NCBI GenBank assembly: GCA_937916365.1
Contig: CALFSY010000275.1
Span: 1-20,305, forward strand
Source of the DNA: an uncultured Jannaschia sp.
GTDB lineage: Bacteria > Pseudomonadota > Alphaproteobacteria > Rhodobacterales > Rhodobacteraceae
Reading direction: 5' to 3'
Length of the DNA: 20,305 nucleotides
Shown here: positions 1 to 7,530 of the stretch, in pieces
Position numbering within the stretch: the first letter of the stretch is position 1
Layout: each line of letters begins with the position of its first letter
Program-made: the position numbers and the translations under genes
Notes under the pieces: generated by a model
What the model was told of the DNA's origin: nothing
Database searches by the model: none
Seen by the model: only the letters and a program-made list of their open reading frames with translations

Positions 1-1
1 C

Positions 2-1738
2 AACCCCGAACACCCCGTTTTGCGCGACGCCGATGCCAAATGGTATGTGCGCGAAGAACGCGGTGGGTGGATCCTGGGGCCCTATGAAATGGGTGCGCCT
101 GCGCGCTTTGCCCATAACGTGCCCGACAGTTTTCGCGCCGATCTGTTTCCCCTAGATTTGGATCGGATTGAGGCCGAATACATGTCGATGATCCACCGCA
201 TTCCATCCTCGGAAACCGTGGGTTTGAAAGATGATTATAATGGCCCGATTTGTTACACGCCCGATGGCAACCCCTTGGTTGGCCCTGCACCCGGCCTGCG
301 CAATATGTGGCTGGCCGAAGGGTTTTCGTTTGGCATCACCGCGGCGGGCGGCACGGGGTATTACCTGGCCCAGATGATGGTTGAGGGTGAGGCCGAAATT
401 GATATGGCCAGCCTAGATCCCAAACGATACGGCCCGTGGATGACAACGGACTATGCGATCAAAAAGAACGAAGAATCCTATGCACACGTCTATATCCTGC
501 ACCACCCTGATGAAGAACGTGCGGCGGCCCGCCCCTTGCGCACCGCCCCGGCGTATGATCGGCAAAAGGCCTTGGGCGCACAATTCGGACAGGTGAATGG
601 GTGGGAACGGCCCAATTACTACGGCCCTACCGATGCGCCCGCATCGTTTGACCACGACGCCCGGTCGTTTCGACGCGGGGGGTGGTGGGAGTATGCGGTG
701 GCCGAGGCGCGCGCGATCCGTGAAACTGCGGGCCTGATTGATGCCACCGCCTTTGCCAAGCATTTGGTCACAGGGCGCGGTGCAACCGCATTTTTGGATT
801 GGGCAACATGCAATAAACTGCCCAAGGTGGGGCGTATTAACCTAACCTACGCATTGACTGCGGCGGGCACGGTGCGCACCGAATACACCATCGTGCGGCA
901 ACGCGACGATACCTATTACCTGGTTTCCGCTGGGGCCTGGGCCGCGTATGACGCCGATTATTTGCGCAAAACGGCCGAGGATTTTATGAAAGGCGGCGGG
1001 CAACATGTTATTATTCAGGATGTGACCACCCAATGGGGTGTCTTTGCAATCGCCGGGCCAGCAGCGCGGGACATTTTGAAAACACTGGTCCGCGATGCAC
1101 AGCCCGAGACCGTGTTATCGAATAAACGTTTTCCTTGGTTGTCGATGCGCGATATCGAGCTGGGCATGGTGCCCACAATGGCCATCCGCGTTGCCTACAC
1201 CGGCGAGTTGGGGTGGGAACTGCACCATCCCATGGAAATGCAAAACCACCTGTGGGATCATTTGATGGCCGCAGGCACGCCCATGGGGCTAAAACCGGTG
1301 GGCGCGCGGGCGCAAAATTGGCTGCGGATGGAAAAAAGCTATCGCGCCTTTGGCACCGAACTGGGCCGCGATGCCACCCCGTTAGAGGCCGGGCTGGACC
1401 GATTTGTGGACCTCGCAAAAGATTTCCATGGTAAGGAAAACATGATTGCAACCGGCATCCGGTCAAAATGTGTGACACTCTTGATCGACGGGCCCAATGA
1501 TGCCGACCCATGGGGGCGCGAGGCCCTGTATGACGGCGCCACAAAGGTGGGGCGCCTAACCTCGGGCGGATATTCAGTGGCGTTTGGCAAACAAATCGGG
1601 ATGGGATACGTTCGTGCCGATATGGCGGCGGTGGGCCAAAAGTTGCAGGTCAAAATGTTTGACCGGTTATGGGATGCCAGAGTTACCGAAGACAGCCCCC
1701 ACGACCCCCAAAATACCCGCATCCGCATGGATGGATAA
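2..1738 (+). CDS. Dimethylglycine/sarcosine dehydrogenase-like FAD and folate protein, 5'-truncated by window edge
   Basis: C-terminal part of a flavoprotein that oxidatively demethylates an N-methylated glycine (dimethylglycine or sarcosine) and passes the one-carbon unit to tetrahydrofolate. The frame is open from base 2 with no start, so the N-terminal FAD-binding Rossmann part lies outside the window; the TTG at 20 is not a credible start. About 578 residues are visible, against roughly 800 for the family. The first 130 hold the end of the DAO-type FAD domain: a HPVLRDADAKWYVREERGG stretch, a GPAPGLRNMWLAEGFSFG stretch and GGTGYYLAQMM. A linker (FAO_M type) and a GCV_T aminomethyltransferase-like folate domain follow, with RMEKSYRAFGTELGRD and a C-terminal barrel (GRLTSGGYSV, IGMGYVRAD). 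It stands alone on this strand ahead of the sigma-factor gene. Dimethylglycine versus sarcosine versus another methylated amine cannot be settled from sequence alone. Confidence 0.88.
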   Translation, partial: NPEHPVLRDADAKWYVREERGGWILGPYEMGAPARFAHNVPDSFRADLFPLDLDRIEAEYMSMIHRIPSSETVGLKDDYNGPICYTPDGNPLVGPAPGLRNMWLAEGFSFGITAAGGTGYYLAQMMVEGEAEIDMASLDPKRYGPWMTTDYAIKKNEESYAHVYILHHPDEERAAARPLRTAPAYDRQKALGAQFGQVNGWERPNYYGPTDAPASFDHDARSFRRGGWWEYAVAEARAIRETAGLIDATAFAKHLVTGRGATAFLDWATCNKLPKVGRINLTYALTAAGTVRTEYTIVRQRDDTYYLVSAGAWAAYDADYLRKTAEDFMKGGGQHVIIQDVTTQWGVFAIAGPAARDILKTLVRDAQPETVLSNKRFPWLSMRDIELGMVPTMAIRVAYTGELGWELHHPMEMQNHLWDHLMAAGTPMGLKPVGARAQNWLRMEKSYRAFGTELGRDATPLEAGLDRFVDLAKDFHGKENMIATGIRSKCVTLLIDGPNDADPWGREALYDGATKVGRLTSGGYSVAFGKQIGMGYVRADMAAVGQKLQVKMFDRLWDARVTEDSPHDPQNTRIRMDG

Positions 1739-1913
1739 TTCCGCAATGAGATCGTTGATACACATTCCCGTTTCAGTATTTTGGTCTAGCGGTTTTAGAT
1801 AACTTTGATATGATATGGGCGAACGATCACATTGATTAAACAGTTGATGCGACACGCGGGGCACCATCACATTGGATCCGTTGTTGCATTTACAGAAAAC
1901 ATGTGTGGCCGCT

Positions 1914-2462
1914 GTGACAACAGCCGAAAAAACCGAGGCACATTGGGTATCCCGTATTCGGGCCATTGCGCTGCATCAGGATCAAAAAGCCTTTGCCGAG
2001 GTTTTTCGCCATTTCGCACCAAAGGTTAAGGCGTTTTTGATGAAATCCGGTGTTGATGAAAACATGGCCGAAGAATGTGTGCAGGATGTAATGGCCACGC
2101 TTTGGCATAAATCACACCTTTACGATCCCGCCCGCGCGTCAACCGTGACATGGATTTTTACGATTGCGCGTAATCGTAAAATTGACCTTATACGCCGCTA
2201 TACACGCCCCGCGCCGGAAGAATTATCCTGGGCTGTGACTGTTGAACCGGATCAGGCGGATGTTATCGCACTTAGGCAGGATTGTGCGCGGTTGACCGAT
2301 GCACTGCGCGATTTGCCCCCCAAACAACGTGACGTGATTGAACGGGCCTATTTTGGGGACCTGACCCATGGTGAAATTGCCGCAAAAACAGGATTATCCC
2401 TTGGCACGATCAAGTCGCGCCTTAGATTAGCGTTAGAAAAATTGCGCCACGCCATGGAATAA
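1914..2462 (+). CDS. rpoE: ECF sigma factor, RpoE type partnered with ChrR (ECF11-like)
   Basis: Group IV sigma factor of 182 residues. Region 2 covers about residues 25-95 (AFAEVFRHFAPKVKAFLMKS, then ATLWHKSHLYDP, TWIFTIARNRKIDLIRR). Region 4 covers about 125-180, with a helix-turn-helix (ERAYFGDLTHGEIAAKTGLS, LGTIKSRLRLAL). It closely resembles R. sphaeroides RpoE, which drives the singlet-oxygen and photo-oxidative stress response, and the next gene encodes a ChrR-type partner. I chose the GTG at 1914 because the distance from start to the AFAEVF core then matches that homologue as I remember it. A TTG at 1872 would add 14 residues. No good ribosome-binding site precedes either. Family and partnership are well supported; the regulon is inferred. 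Confidence 0.9.
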   Translation: MTTAEKTEAHWVSRIRAIALHQDQKAFAEVFRHFAPKVKAFLMKSGVDENMAEECVQDVMATLWHKSHLYDPARASTVTWIFTIARNRKIDLIRRYTRPAPEELSWAVTVEPDQADVIALRQDCARLTDALRDLPPKQRDVIERAYFGDLTHGEIAAKTGLSLGTIKSRLRLALEKLRHAME

Positions 2463-2479
2463 TGCCAAAGGCGGACGTA

Positions 2480-2519
2480 ATGGGCACATCTGCCACTCAA
2501 CGATCCGAAATGGACACAT
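2480..2519 (+). repeat. Pair of near-identical 10-mers between sigma and anti-sigma genes
   Basis: ATGGGCACAT at 2480-2489 and ATGGACACAT at 2510-2519 differ at one base and start exactly 30 bases apart, about three helical turns. They fill the unusually long gap between the ECF gene and chrR. They might be a regulator or translation-control site, or chance; nothing else supports a function. Confidence 0.3.
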
Positions 2520-2525
2520 GTAAAA

Positions 2526-3167
2526 ATGAACACTGTTCAACATCATATCTCCGATGATCTTTTGATGGGATATGCCGCAGGTATATTGCCCCAGGCGTTT
2601 GATTTGGTCATCGGGGCGCATGTGTCTTTGTCGGATTGCGCGCGCGATCGTCTTTGTAAATACGACTCTTTGGGGGGTGTGATCCTTGAAAATATTGACG
2701 AAATTGCGGTTTCCGATACGTGTTTGGATCGCACGTTTACAAAAATATCAGGCATGAAATCAGCCCCAGTAAAAAAACCACATAACGGGATTTTCCCACC
2801 TGTGTTGCATGACGCCGTAGGGGGGGATGATACCGCGGTAAAATGGCGCGCGTTGGGGCGTGGGGTCAAACAATCAATCCTGCATACCGACGAACAGGGA
2901 TCGGTGCGATTGCTTTTGATTCCCGCAGGTCAGGCTATGCCCAAACACGGCCACGGCGGGCTTGAAATTACCTTGGTTCTTAAAGGGGCCTATCGTGACA
3001 ACGAAACCCGTTTTGCCCGCGGCGATGTCGACATCGCCACTAAAGATACGCACCATTCGCCCATCGCGGATAAGGGCGAGGATTGCATATGCCTTATCGC
3101 CACAGACGCACCCTTGCGATTCCATGGCGTTTGGGCCCGTATGGCGCAGCCTTTTTTTGGAATTTGA
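2526..3167 (+). CDS. chrR: ChrR-type cupin anti-sigma factor with altered zinc motif
   Basis: A 213-residue anti-sigma factor expected to hold the upstream ECF sigma factor inactive until oxidative stress. The N-terminal anti-sigma domain (about 1-75) starts MNTVQHHISDDLLMGYAAG, as in ChrR. The C-terminal cupin (about 105-205) keeps the metal ligands H141, H143, E147 and H177, the same numbers I recall for R. sphaeroides ChrR, and ends with the typical DCICLIATDAPLRF stretch. In the N-terminal domain the usual H-x3-C-x2-C zinc knuckle is instead H32-V-S-L-S36-D-C38-A39. The first cysteine is serine and the second is displaced by one residue, while H6 is kept. Nearby C44 could substitute. The gene starts 63 bases after the sigma gene, whereas such pairs often nearly overlap, and no clear Shine-Dalgarno is seen. 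Confidence 0.88.
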   Translation: MNTVQHHISDDLLMGYAAGILPQAFDLVIGAHVSLSDCARDRLCKYDSLGGVILENIDEIAVSDTCLDRTFTKISGMKSAPVKKPHNGIFPPVLHDAVGGDDTAVKWRALGRGVKQSILHTDEQGSVRLLLIPAGQAMPKHGHGGLEITLVLKGAYRDNETRFARGDVDIATKDTHHSPIADKGEDCICLIATDAPLRFHGVWARMAQPFFGI

Positions 3168-3194
3168 TGGGCGCCTGCTGCAAAATATTTATCC

Positions 3195-4079
3195 TTAGAT
3201 AGCGTCCCCATACATATGACGTAAACGCTGGATCAGGCTGGATGTATCCCACCGGCCACCGCCCATTTGTTGAACATCGGCGTAAAATTGATCGACCAGG
3301 GCCGTCACAGGCAGGGATAGACCTAAATCACGGGCTTGGTTCAGCGCGATGTTCAAATCTTTGCGCATCCAATCAACGGCAAAGCCATGGTTAAATTCGT
3401 TCTCGACCATTGTGCCGGCACGGTTGGCCAACTGCCACGATCCGCCGGCGCCCTGGCTTATCAAATCAGCCACCTTTTTAGGGTCAAGACCGGCCTTTAT
3501 CGCCATGTAAAGCCCTTCTGAAATGGATTGAATAACCCCAGCAATGCAAATTTGATTGATCATTTTTGTCATTTGCCCCGCCCCCACATCACCAAAATGC
3601 ACAGTCGCCTTGGAATACGCGGCAATAATCGGCACGATGGCATCGAAATGCGCCTGTTGCCCGCCGCACATGATGGCCAGCTGCCCGTTTTCGGCCCCCG
3701 CTTGGCCGCCGGATACCGGGGCGTCGACCCATCCGATCTGTGTCATAGCGGCCTCTGCCGCCAAATTCCGCGTTATTGTGGCAGAAACTGTGGTATGATC
3801 GACCAGGATTGCACCCGCACCCATGCCCGCCAGGGCCCCGTCGGGGCCCGAAACGACCATGCGCAGATCGTCATCATTGCCTACACACACCATAACCGCC
3901 GCGCACCCTTGGGCCGCCTCTTTCGGGGTATGGGCAAAATCACCGCCATTATCTGTGGCCCAGGCCTCGGCCTTGGCGGTGGTGCGATTGTAAACCGTGA
4001 CACTGTGCCCCGCGTTCACCAAATGGGCCGCCATTGGGGCGCCCATCACGCCTAACCCTAGAAATGCCAGTTTCGCCAT
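3195..4079 (-). CDS. NAD(P)-dependent beta-hydroxyacid dehydrogenase (3-hydroxyisobutyrate dehydrogenase-like)
   Basis: A 294-residue member of the 3-hydroxyisobutyrate/tartronate-semialdehyde reductase family, which oxidises beta-hydroxy acids to semialdehydes with NAD(P) or runs the reverse. The N-terminal Rossmann loop is G8-L-G10-V-M-G13. The substrate-binding segment is DAPVSGGQAGAENG (119-132) and the catalytic segment GAGQMTKMINQ carries K172 and N175. An all-helical C-terminal domain follows to the end. Length is normal and the ATG start directly precedes the nucleotide-binding strand. It converges on chrR with a 27-base gap and lies 87 bases downstream of the universal stress gene. 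The branched-chain-type aminotransferase two genes away would fit valine breakdown (MmsB role), but a GarR-type role is equally possible. Family sure, substrate not. Confidence 0.85.
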   Translation of the reverse strand: MAKLAFLGLGVMGAPMAAHLVNAGHSVTVYNRTTAKAEAWATDNGGDFAHTPKEAAQGCAAVMVCVGNDDDLRMVVSGPDGALAGMGAGAILVDHTTVSATITRNLAAEAAMTQIGWVDAPVSGGQAGAENGQLAIMCGGQQAHFDAIVPIIAAYSKATVHFGDVGAGQMTKMINQICIAGVIQSISEGLYMAIKAGLDPKKVADLISQGAGGSWQLANRAGTMVENEFNHGFAVDWMRKDLNIALNQARDLGLSLPVTALVDQFYADVQQMGGGRWDTSSLIQRLRHMYGDAI

Positions 4080-4126
4080 AACAACCTTCCTATCCGCAAG
4101 ATTTTATTAAATGCCATTATTTAACA

Positions 4127-4151
4127 CGCACAGGCCTTAGGCAACTGTGCG
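4127..4151 (-). terminator. Possible hairpin terminator after the universal stress gene
   Basis: CGCACAG at 4127-4133 pairs perfectly with CTGTGCG at 4145-4151, and an inner GCC-TTA-GGC extends the stem, leaving an AA bulge. It lies 16 bases beyond the stop codon of the universal stress gene, in the right place to end that transcript. The tract after it on the minus strand (TGTTAAAT) is A/T-rich but not a clean U run. It may be a weak intrinsic terminator or an RNA-stabilising stem ahead of the dehydrogenase gene. Confidence 0.45.
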
Positions 4152-4166
4152 CGCGTCGAAATCCAA

Positions 4167-4622
4167 TTATGTGATTTGTTCCAACTGTTCTTTCGACAAT
4201 TCCACCGGCACGATCGTAATCGGCACGGGCAAAGACCCCGATTGTTTTGTTAACGCTGTAACCAAAGGGCCAGGTCCGGATTTATCGGATCCTGCGCCCA
4301 AAACGATCACACCGATTTCAGGGGTTTCTTGGACATGGTGCAGGATTTCATCAATCGGTTCGCCTTCGCGGATTACCAAATTGGGGGCCACGCCCTGCCG
4401 ATCGCGCATCCATTTGGCAAACACATTGAAATGCGCCTCAATCCTTTCACGGGCTTCGGCGTGCATCACCTCGGCCACGCCGATCCAATGGTTGAATTCT
4501 TCAGGCGGGATCACCGATAAAATTTCCACGCCACCGCTTGTTTTTGCTGCGCGCATGGCAGCAAAGCGCATGGCATTTAGACATTCGCGCGTATCGTCCA
4601 GCACAACGAGGAATTTGCGCAT
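4167..4622 (-). CDS. Universal stress protein (UspA family)
   Basis: A 151-residue single-domain cytoplasmic Usp protein, thought in general to bind nucleotide and help survival under stress; its exact role here is unknown. The first strand is MRKFLVVLDDTRECLNAMRF, with the family's aspartate pair after the hydrophobic strand. The last third holds IGVIVLGAGSDKSGPGPL and ends in PVPITIVPVE, as in Usp C-terminal strands. The glycine-rich nucleotide loop is present but departs from the strict G-2x-G-9x-G(S/T) pattern, so ATP binding is uncertain. I chose the ATG at 4622 because GGAAAGGGG sits about seven bases before it; an upstream in-frame ATG at 4643 would add seven residues but lacks such a site. 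It lies 79 bases downstream of the aminotransferase gene on the same strand. Confidence 0.88.
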   Translation of the reverse strand: MRKFLVVLDDTRECLNAMRFAAMRAAKTSGGVEILSVIPPEEFNHWIGVAEVMHAEARERIEAHFNVFAKWMRDRQGVAPNLVIREGEPIDEILHHVQETPEIGVIVLGAGSDKSGPGPLVTALTKQSGSLPVPITIVPVELSKEQLEQIT

Positions 4623-4701
4623 AATCAGCCCCTTTCCAGACATACATCATGACGGCAAGAGGGGGACCGTGCAACAGATTTTGCGCACACACAGATGGGT
4701 A

Positions 4702-5571
4702 TTAGGTTGCCGCATCCTGATGCGCCCAATCCCAATACAAATCCAGGGCGCGGCGCGTTATGGGGCCGTGCTGATAATGGACACCATCGAATTCAATCAC
4801 CGGCGTTACCTTATTAAGGTTGCCGGACATGAATACCTCATCCGCGTTGTGAAAATCCGCAAAGGTAAGAACGCTTTCCACGACCTCGACCCCATCGGCG
4901 CGTAGATTTTTTATGTGCCGCGCGCGGGTAATCCCGCTTAGGAACGTGCCATTGGGAATGGGGGTAAACACCACCCCATCGCGCATCATAAAAATGTTTG
5001 CCGTGGCGGTTTCGGCCACATTGCCCATGACATCACACACCAGCACATTGTCATATCCTTTTGATCGTGCCTCGGCCAACATGCGGGCATTATTGGGATA
5101 AAGACAACCTGCCTTGGCGTTTGTCACATTATCAGCCAAAACCGGACGCTGAAATTGTGTTTTGGTTAACCGCGCGGTCGCGTCTGGCCGGGCTAAGGGA
5201 ATTTCTTCTAAACAGATGCAAAATCCGGCGGTGGTTTCGGCCGGCAAAACCCCCATATGCCCGCCGTCGATACCCCACAACATCGGGCGCACATACACGG
5301 CGGCATCTTTTGGGTAGCGTTGTAATCCTTCCCAAGCGATGGCAAAAATGTCAGCCCCCGTAAGGTTTGGGTGCAACATCAAAGTTTTGGCCGATTCGAC
5401 AACGCGGTCACAATGGGCGCGCAAATCCGGCGCCATGCCATCCACATATCGGGCACCATCAAACACCGTTGTTCCCAACCAGGCGCCGTGGTCGGCGGCG
5501 GCCATGACTGGCACATTTTCGTCATGCCATGCCCCATCAAAATACGTTTTGATATTCGTTCCGACCGCCAT
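4702..5571 (-). CDS. Branched-chain-amino-acid-type aminotransferase (PLP fold type IV)
   Basis: A 289-residue class IV aminotransferase that reversibly transfers the amino group of leucine, isoleucine or valine to 2-oxoglutarate. Visible features are the N-terminal DHGAWLGTTVFDGARY segment, the Schiff-base lysine K153 in VTNAKAGCLYPN, the cofactor-binding E187 in VAETATANIF, and the phosphate-loop segment PNGTFLSGITR (206-216). Length is typical for the roseobacter-type branched-chain aminotransferase. D-amino-acid transaminase and aminodeoxychorismate lyase share the fold, but the GTTVFDGAR and LYPNNARML segments point to the branched-chain group. It sits 28 bases downstream of argG on the same strand and could share its transcript. 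Confidence 0.85.
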   Translation of the reverse strand: MAVGTNIKTYFDGAWHDENVPVMAAADHGAWLGTTVFDGARYVDGMAPDLRAHCDRVVESAKTLMLHPNLTGADIFAIAWEGLQRYPKDAAVYVRPMLWGIDGGHMGVLPAETTAGFCICLEEIPLARPDATARLTKTQFQRPVLADNVTNAKAGCLYPNNARMLAEARSKGYDNVLVCDVMGNVAETATANIFMMRDGVVFTPIPNGTFLSGITRARHIKNLRADGVEVVESVLTFADFHNADEVFMSGNLNKVTPVIEFDGVHYQHGPITRRALDLYWDWAHQDAAT

Positions 5572-5599
5572 CGCGCGTCCCCCTTTGTATGTGATAGGC

Positions 5600-6847
5600 C
5601 TAGGATTGATTGAACCGCTGGTTTCGCGCCGCTAGCAATTTCAACCGCAAGGCGTTCAGTTGAATAAATCCTTGGGCATCACTTTGGTCATAGGTGCCCA
5701 TGTCTTCCTCAAACGTCACATGCGCCTCGGAATAAAGCGAATGGTCAGACCATCGCGCCACCGTCCGCGCCGATCCTTTATAAAGTGCCACGCGCACTGT
5801 GCCTGTGACATGATCTTGGCTTTTGTCAATGAGGGCTTGCAACATTTCGCGTTCGGGGCTGAACCAAAACCCGTTATAAATCAGCTCCGCATACCGCGGC
5901 ATGATGGAATCTTTTAGGTGGCCTGCGCCACTGTCCAGTGTGATTTGTTCGATGCCGCGGTGTGCCTCTAATAAAATTGTGCCGCCAGGGGTTTCGTAAA
6001 TGCCGCGCGATTTCATACCAACAAACCGGTTTTCCACCAAATCTAACCGCCCAATTCCATGTTTACCGCCCAAATCGTTGAGCTGCGATAACACTGTTGC
6101 CGGGCTTAACGGCACTCCATTGAGTGATACCGCATCACCGCGTTCAAACCCAATTTCGACCAATTCGACCTGGTCAGGTGCATCTTTTGGATCCACCGTG
6201 CGCTGATAGACATAATTTGGCGCCTCTTGCGCGGGGTTTTCCAACACCTTCCCCTCGGACGAGGTATGCAAAAGGTTGGCATCGACGGAAAAGGGGGCTT
6301 CGCCCAATTTATCCTTGGCGATGGGAATTTGATGTGCCTCGGCAAATTCCAGTAGGCGCGTTCTGCTGCCCAAATCCCATGTGCGCCAGGGGGCAATCAC
6401 CTGAATGCCGGGGTTCAGCGCATGGGCGGCCAATTCAAAACGCACCTGATCGTTGCCTTTGCCGGTTGCGCCATGGCTGATGGCATCGGCGCCCGTTTCG
6501 GCGGCAATGTCCACCAATCGTTTGGCGATCAACGGGCGGGCAATGGACGTGCCCAACAAATATAGACCTTCATACACCGCGTTGGCTCGAAACATTGGAA
6601 ACACATAATCGCGCACAAAGGTTTCGCGCAAATCTTCGACGTAAATCGCCGACGCGCCCAACATTTCCGCCTTTTGGCGCGCGGGCTCCAACTCTTCTCC
6701 CTGACCCAAATCGGCGGTAAACGTCACCACCTCGCACCCGTATTCCGTTTGCAACCATTTAAGAATGATGGAGGTATCAAGCCCGCCAGAATACGCCAAG
6801 ACGACCTTTTTGGGGGCAACAAAGGGGGCGGTTGATTCGGGGGGCAT
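5600..6847 (-). CDS. argG: Argininosuccinate synthase
   Basis: A 415-residue cytoplasmic enzyme that joins citrulline and aspartate at the expense of ATP in arginine biosynthesis. The PP-loop ATPase motif SGGLDTS is at 20-26, preceded by a strand (KKVVLAY). The chain continues with the citrulline/aspartate-site segment AISHGATGKGNDQVRFEL and a C-terminal helical tail. The insert ETPGGTILLEAHRGIEQITL is typical of the bacterial type of about 400-415 residues. The ATG at 6847 leaves a short N-terminal extension (PPESTAPFVAP). Ribosome-binding sequence upstream is weak. A candidate promoter lies just upstream at 6871-6900, and no other arginine gene is in the window. Confidence 0.97.
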   Translation of the reverse strand: MPPESTAPFVAPKKVVLAYSGGLDTSIILKWLQTEYGCEVVTFTADLGQGEELEPARQKAEMLGASAIYVEDLRETFVRDYVFPMFRANAVYEGLYLLGTSIARPLIAKRLVDIAAETGADAISHGATGKGNDQVRFELAAHALNPGIQVIAPWRTWDLGSRTRLLEFAEAHQIPIAKDKLGEAPFSVDANLLHTSSEGKVLENPAQEAPNYVYQRTVDPKDAPDQVELVEIGFERGDAVSLNGVPLSPATVLSQLNDLGGKHGIGRLDLVENRFVGMKSRGIYETPGGTILLEAHRGIEQITLDSGAGHLKDSIMPRYAELIYNGFWFSPEREMLQALIDKSQDHVTGTVRVALYKGSARTVARWSDHSLYSEAHVTFEEDMGTYDQSDAQGFIQLNALRLKLLAARNQRFNQS

Positions 6848-6870
6848 TGAATGATCCGACGTATTTTATG

Positions 6871-6900
6871 ATAATAAAGGCGGCGATAGCGGGTTTTCAA
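6871..6900 (-). promoter_or_regulatory. Candidate sigma-70 promoter for argG
   Basis: On the minus strand, TTGAAA (6895-6900) and TATTAT (6871-6876) are separated by 18 bases, a fair match to the -35/-10 consensus. Transcription would start near 6864 and leave a leader of under 20 bases before argG. It lies in the 128-base gap between the Nudix gene and argG. No ARG-box operator was recognised. The call rests on consensus alone. Confidence 0.35.
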
Positions 6901-6975
6901 ACGCAGGGCAAGTAACCGAAAATTTCTGTGCGCCGTGGATTCATCTATTGTGTTGGATTTTGGGTATATTGCCGA

Positions 6976-7428
6976 TTAACCACGCCGCGCCTGGATCACC
7001 CGTGATATAAAAAATCTATCCCCCGCAATCGCCAGGCGTTCGGCCGCCACATCCCATGGTAAAAATACGGGCATATGCCCCATCTCTGTTGGGGGGCCAT
7101 GGCGCGGGCCCAATTTGGCCAGATAGATGTGGCATTGTTTTTGCGCATAAAGGTTGTATTCGGGCATATAGGTAAATCTGTGAAACATACCTAATCGCCG
7201 GGGGCCATGAATACGATAACCAGTTTCTTCCATCACCTCGCGCATCAATGCCCTTAAGGGCGATTCGCCTACGTCGATGCCACCGCCGGGCAACTGTAAT
7301 TCGGGGTCCACCGGATCATCCTGCAAGGTGGCTAAAATACTATCCCCTGCATCAATGATGGCATAAACCCCAGGACGGGGCGCATAGGTTAGAGTGTCCA
7401 AAGGCGGTGTGCCGAACCGGCGATTCAT
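6976..7428 (-). CDS. Nudix hydrolase
   Basis: A 150-residue enzyme of the family that cleaves nucleoside diphosphates linked to another group. The Nudix box is complete (G-x5-E-x7-REU-x-EE-x-GU): GGIDVGE, then seven residues, then REVMEETGY. These carry the glutamates that bind the catalytic metal. The segment before the box (PGVYAIIDAGDSILATLQDD) and the tail with YAQKQCHIYLAKLG complete the fold. I chose the ATG at 7428 because AAGAGGA precedes it by about six bases; a longer reading to 7557 would run across the divergent kdsD promoter region. Substrate is not predictable; house-cleaning of oxidised nucleotides or ADP-sugars is possible. The next gene on the strand is argG after 128 bases, so co-transcription is unlikely. 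Confidence 0.87.
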   Translation of the reverse strand: MNRRFGTPPLDTLTYAPRPGVYAIIDAGDSILATLQDDPVDPELQLPGGGIDVGESPLRALMREVMEETGYRIHGPRRLGMFHRFTYMPEYNLYAQKQCHIYLAKLGPRHGPPTEMGHMPVFLPWDVAAERLAIAGDRFFISRVIQARRG

Positions 7429-7457
7429 GGTAATCCTCTTTGCATATTGATATGGGT

Positions 7458-7486
7458 TTGACAGAGATTTTGAAAAATGAAAACCG
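7458..7486 (+). promoter_or_regulatory. Possible promoter for kdsD
   Basis: A perfect TTGACA lies at 7458-7463 in the divergent gap between the Nudix and kdsD genes. The sequence 17 bases on (AAACCG, 7481-7486) is a poor -10 element. If real, transcription would start near 7493, upstream of the chosen kdsD start but downstream of the longer in-frame ATG at 7477. Confidence 0.25.
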
Positions 7487-7530
7487 TCCACACCCGCCAA
7501 CATCCCACACTTGGGGGAATGCACAAATCC

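Noticed and set aside
1011..1544. Minus-strand open frame of 177 codons inside the dehydrogenase gene
   Set aside because: It lies wholly within a clearly recognised gene on the other strand, and its translation (Arg/Pro/Trp-rich, no domain) looks like a shadow frame.
1739..1913. ECF-type autoregulatory promoter (TGATCC-like) ahead of the sigma gene
   Set aside because: The nearest candidates, TGATAC at 1756 and TGATGC near 1843, lack a matching -10 element at the right spacing, so I do not call one.
4147..4905. Plus-strand open frame of 252 codons across the universal stress and aminotransferase genes
   Set aside because: It overlaps two recognised minus-strand genes and their gap, and its translation has no recognisable family.
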